Origin: Mangrovimonas sp. TPBH4
GTDB taxonomy: Bacteria; Bacteroidota; Bacteroidia; Flavobacteriales; Flavobacteriaceae
Direction of reading: 5' to 3'
Assembly: GCF_001280505.1 (NCBI RefSeq)
Contig: NZ_LBIO01000062.1
Span: 1 to 64,000, forward strand
Length of the DNA stretch: 64,000 bases
A program made the translations under genes and the position numbers. The notes beneath the pieces were generated by a model. The model did not search any database. It was given only the letters and a program-made list of their open reading frames with translations, and had not been told where the DNA came from. Below are positions 63,801 through 64,000 of this stretch, one piece after another. The stretch's first letter is position 1; the number at the start of each line of letters is the position of its first letter.

Positions 63801-64000
63801 TGCCAGTAGAAATTATGAGATTGAAGAGCTGAGATGTCATCCAAAACTATCTTATTTATTCAATGAAAATGCCCGCTTTGATGTGTTCTATCAATACACT
63901 TCCAAGGAAAATGTCATAGGCGGTATGGAGGTATTGTCACAGAACAACTATGGAATGTCTTTTACTTATAACAAGGCCCAAAAGGTATCTTTAACGGGAG
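60811..64000 (+). CDS. Very large outer-surface protein, N-terminal 1063 residues (runs off the window)
   Basis: An ATG at 60811 opens a frame that stays open to the right edge. It begins with a signal peptide (MRIPLSVICLFLSFCAFAQ). The region after it (about 20-330) has the strand-rich ISGKLSDKVSLRASIQDANIPMQE, RAGDIDLGTTNTYFGNFSKRVQGLLVNA and GPNNELFVLIVSGSETVYVNGVPVERG segments. From about 560 onward, alternating strands such as GMANYRFEHLNFSENFNG and NVFANLYFNKWSIYSNSSFLD look like a beta-barrel. I do not recognise a named family; I recall similar long hypothetical proteins in flavobacteria. The GEPVERG and IIDYNAGEIIFN wording resembles Ig-like or fibronectin-like repeats of outer-membrane usher or cell-surface proteins. 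Its function is unknown. Confidence 0.85.
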   Translation, partial: MRIPLSVICLFLSFCAFAQELPSHYRTKKLAVRDTIQIDTVSINSSRFLVKTKQNKVLDSSFYSIDFSKALLVFKEPIETDSIVVDYLRFPDFMTRRYFQLDDKIIVEDTKDMQRLYKLQQSTIERSFTPFEGLSTSGSISRGVTIGNNQNSVLNSELDLQISGKLSDKVSLRASIQDANIPMQESGYSQRLDEFDQVFIELMSDRWNIRAGDIDLGTTNTYFGNFSKRVQGLLVNANLEHPNSKTNLFASGALVRGQFTTSKFTAEEGNQGPYKLRGPNNELFVLIVSGSETVYVNGVPVERGENKDYIIDYNAGEIIFNSTYPITSEMRITVDYQFSERNYSRFIVFGGGAHETEKLKIGASVYSEVDAKNQPLQQNLSDDQKEILSNAGDDNSLMVASSAIPETYSENRILYRKEIVDGEEIYMFSSNPGDELYSVKFTLVGDNQGNYILVSSDAISNIYEYVAPINGVPQGNYEPVVKLIAPTKLQLAVVNTSYQPTDKTDIYFEVAGSKNDENLFSTLDDGNNDGFAAKLKVKQALVKTDSLWNLNVFVDGDIIQKNFKTIQRLYYAEFNRDWNLEDPLGNQSLLTGGMELLHSKKGMANYRFEHLNFSENFNGNKHNVFANLYFNKWSIYSNSSFLDNRSSLTTSTFLRSFNRVTYSFKKQWVGTKFAMEDNEQRERATDELTNLSQRFTAYEVFTGVGDSTGVFVELGYKHRVNDSLRENRITKVSHSNTYYLKSKLIQNANTNLGVYVNYRNLKSADAEVEDEQSLNSRVVFNQKLFNQIVLWNTIYETNSGTLPQQDFTYVEVEPGQGSYTWIDYNENGVQELNEFEIAQFQDEGEFIRVLLPNQVFVKTHQNRLSQTLTLNPAQWSVAEKGAKKVLSHFYNQTSFLIDSKNKREGGEFNLNPFVTEEDELLALSQSIRNVLFFNRGKQRYTTSYTFLSNRNRTVLSIGFQENKLKSHQLNFNHKFAESWLFNFQNSLGTNESLSENYASRNYEIEELRCHPKLSYLFNENARFDVFYQYTSKENVIGGMEVLSQNNYGMSFTYNKAQKVSLTG

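Overview
The window is a 64 kb stretch of a Bacteroidota chromosome, almost certainly family Flavobacteriaceae. The evidence is the low GC content, a C-terminal type IX secretion (T9SS) sorting domain, gliding genes gldD and gldE, several TonB-dependent receptors paired with lipoproteins, DUF4270/DUF6646/DUF2975 proteins, a short ATP synthase epsilon subunit, weak or absent Shine-Dalgarno sequences, and repeated promoter -7 elements of the Bacteroidota form TAnnTTTG. Most of it is ordinary core chromosome. I see no insertion sequence, prophage, CRISPR array, rRNA or tRNA.

Layout. 1-5.2 kb: the tail of an acyltransferase-like membrane protein, a 1478-residue T9SS-secreted multidomain protein (-), and recX. 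5.2-12.8 kb: a small DUF6646 envelope protein, a JmjC-type cupin, a TonB receptor with a divergent MocR-type regulator, a DUF2975 membrane protein with its Cro/CI repressor, and atpC-atpD. 13-22 kb (-): a TonB receptor with an SGNH-hydrolase lipoprotein, then glycogen-synthase-like protein, DUF4270 lipoprotein and glmS. 22.1-32.1 kb (+): panC-panD, a UPF0104-type membrane protein, two tandem esterase-fold paralogues, radA, ileS and a DksA-like protein. 32.2-35.7 kb: lspA facing a four-gene block read from the other strand (retropepsin-like protease, RimK ligase, aspartoacylase-like hydrolase, 5-formyl-THF cyclo-ligase).

35.8-40 kb: uvrC overlapping a patatin-Omp85 (type Vd-like) protein. 40.2-47.3 kb: tyrosine catabolism (homogentisate dioxygenase, HPPD), DUF3108, tryptophan 2,3-dioxygenase, an M23 lipoprotein and pgi. 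47.5-51.7 kb: a TonB receptor with a lipoprotein partner. 51.8-55.3 kb (-): mutY, ssb, gldE, gldD. 55.4-60.6 kb: HU, a 29-residue basic protein, RNase G, aldo/keto reductase, an OmpA-family lipoprotein and exodeoxyribonuclease III. From 60.8 kb a very large surface protein runs off the right edge.

The most notable signals are proteins whose fold is kept but whose key residues are changed, and regulatory repeats outside genes. Changed proteins: a MocR regulator without its PLP lysine (Q341); two tandem esterase-fold proteins with Asn at the nucleophile position; a glycogen-synthase-like protein lacking the KTGGL motif and the second GT-B domain; an M23 protein with H-x-C in place of H-x-H; a DksA-like protein with one of four zinc cysteines; and RNase G without Zn-link cysteines. 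Regulatory repeats: a 19-bp inverted repeat whose arm contains the TTG start of the cupin gene, TAGTCCGG repeats between the TonB receptor and its MocR neighbour, and a perfect 11-bp inverted repeat before the DUF2975-HTH pair. No single complete new system is obvious. Several residue changes may be typical of flavobacterial subfamilies, which could not be tested without a database.
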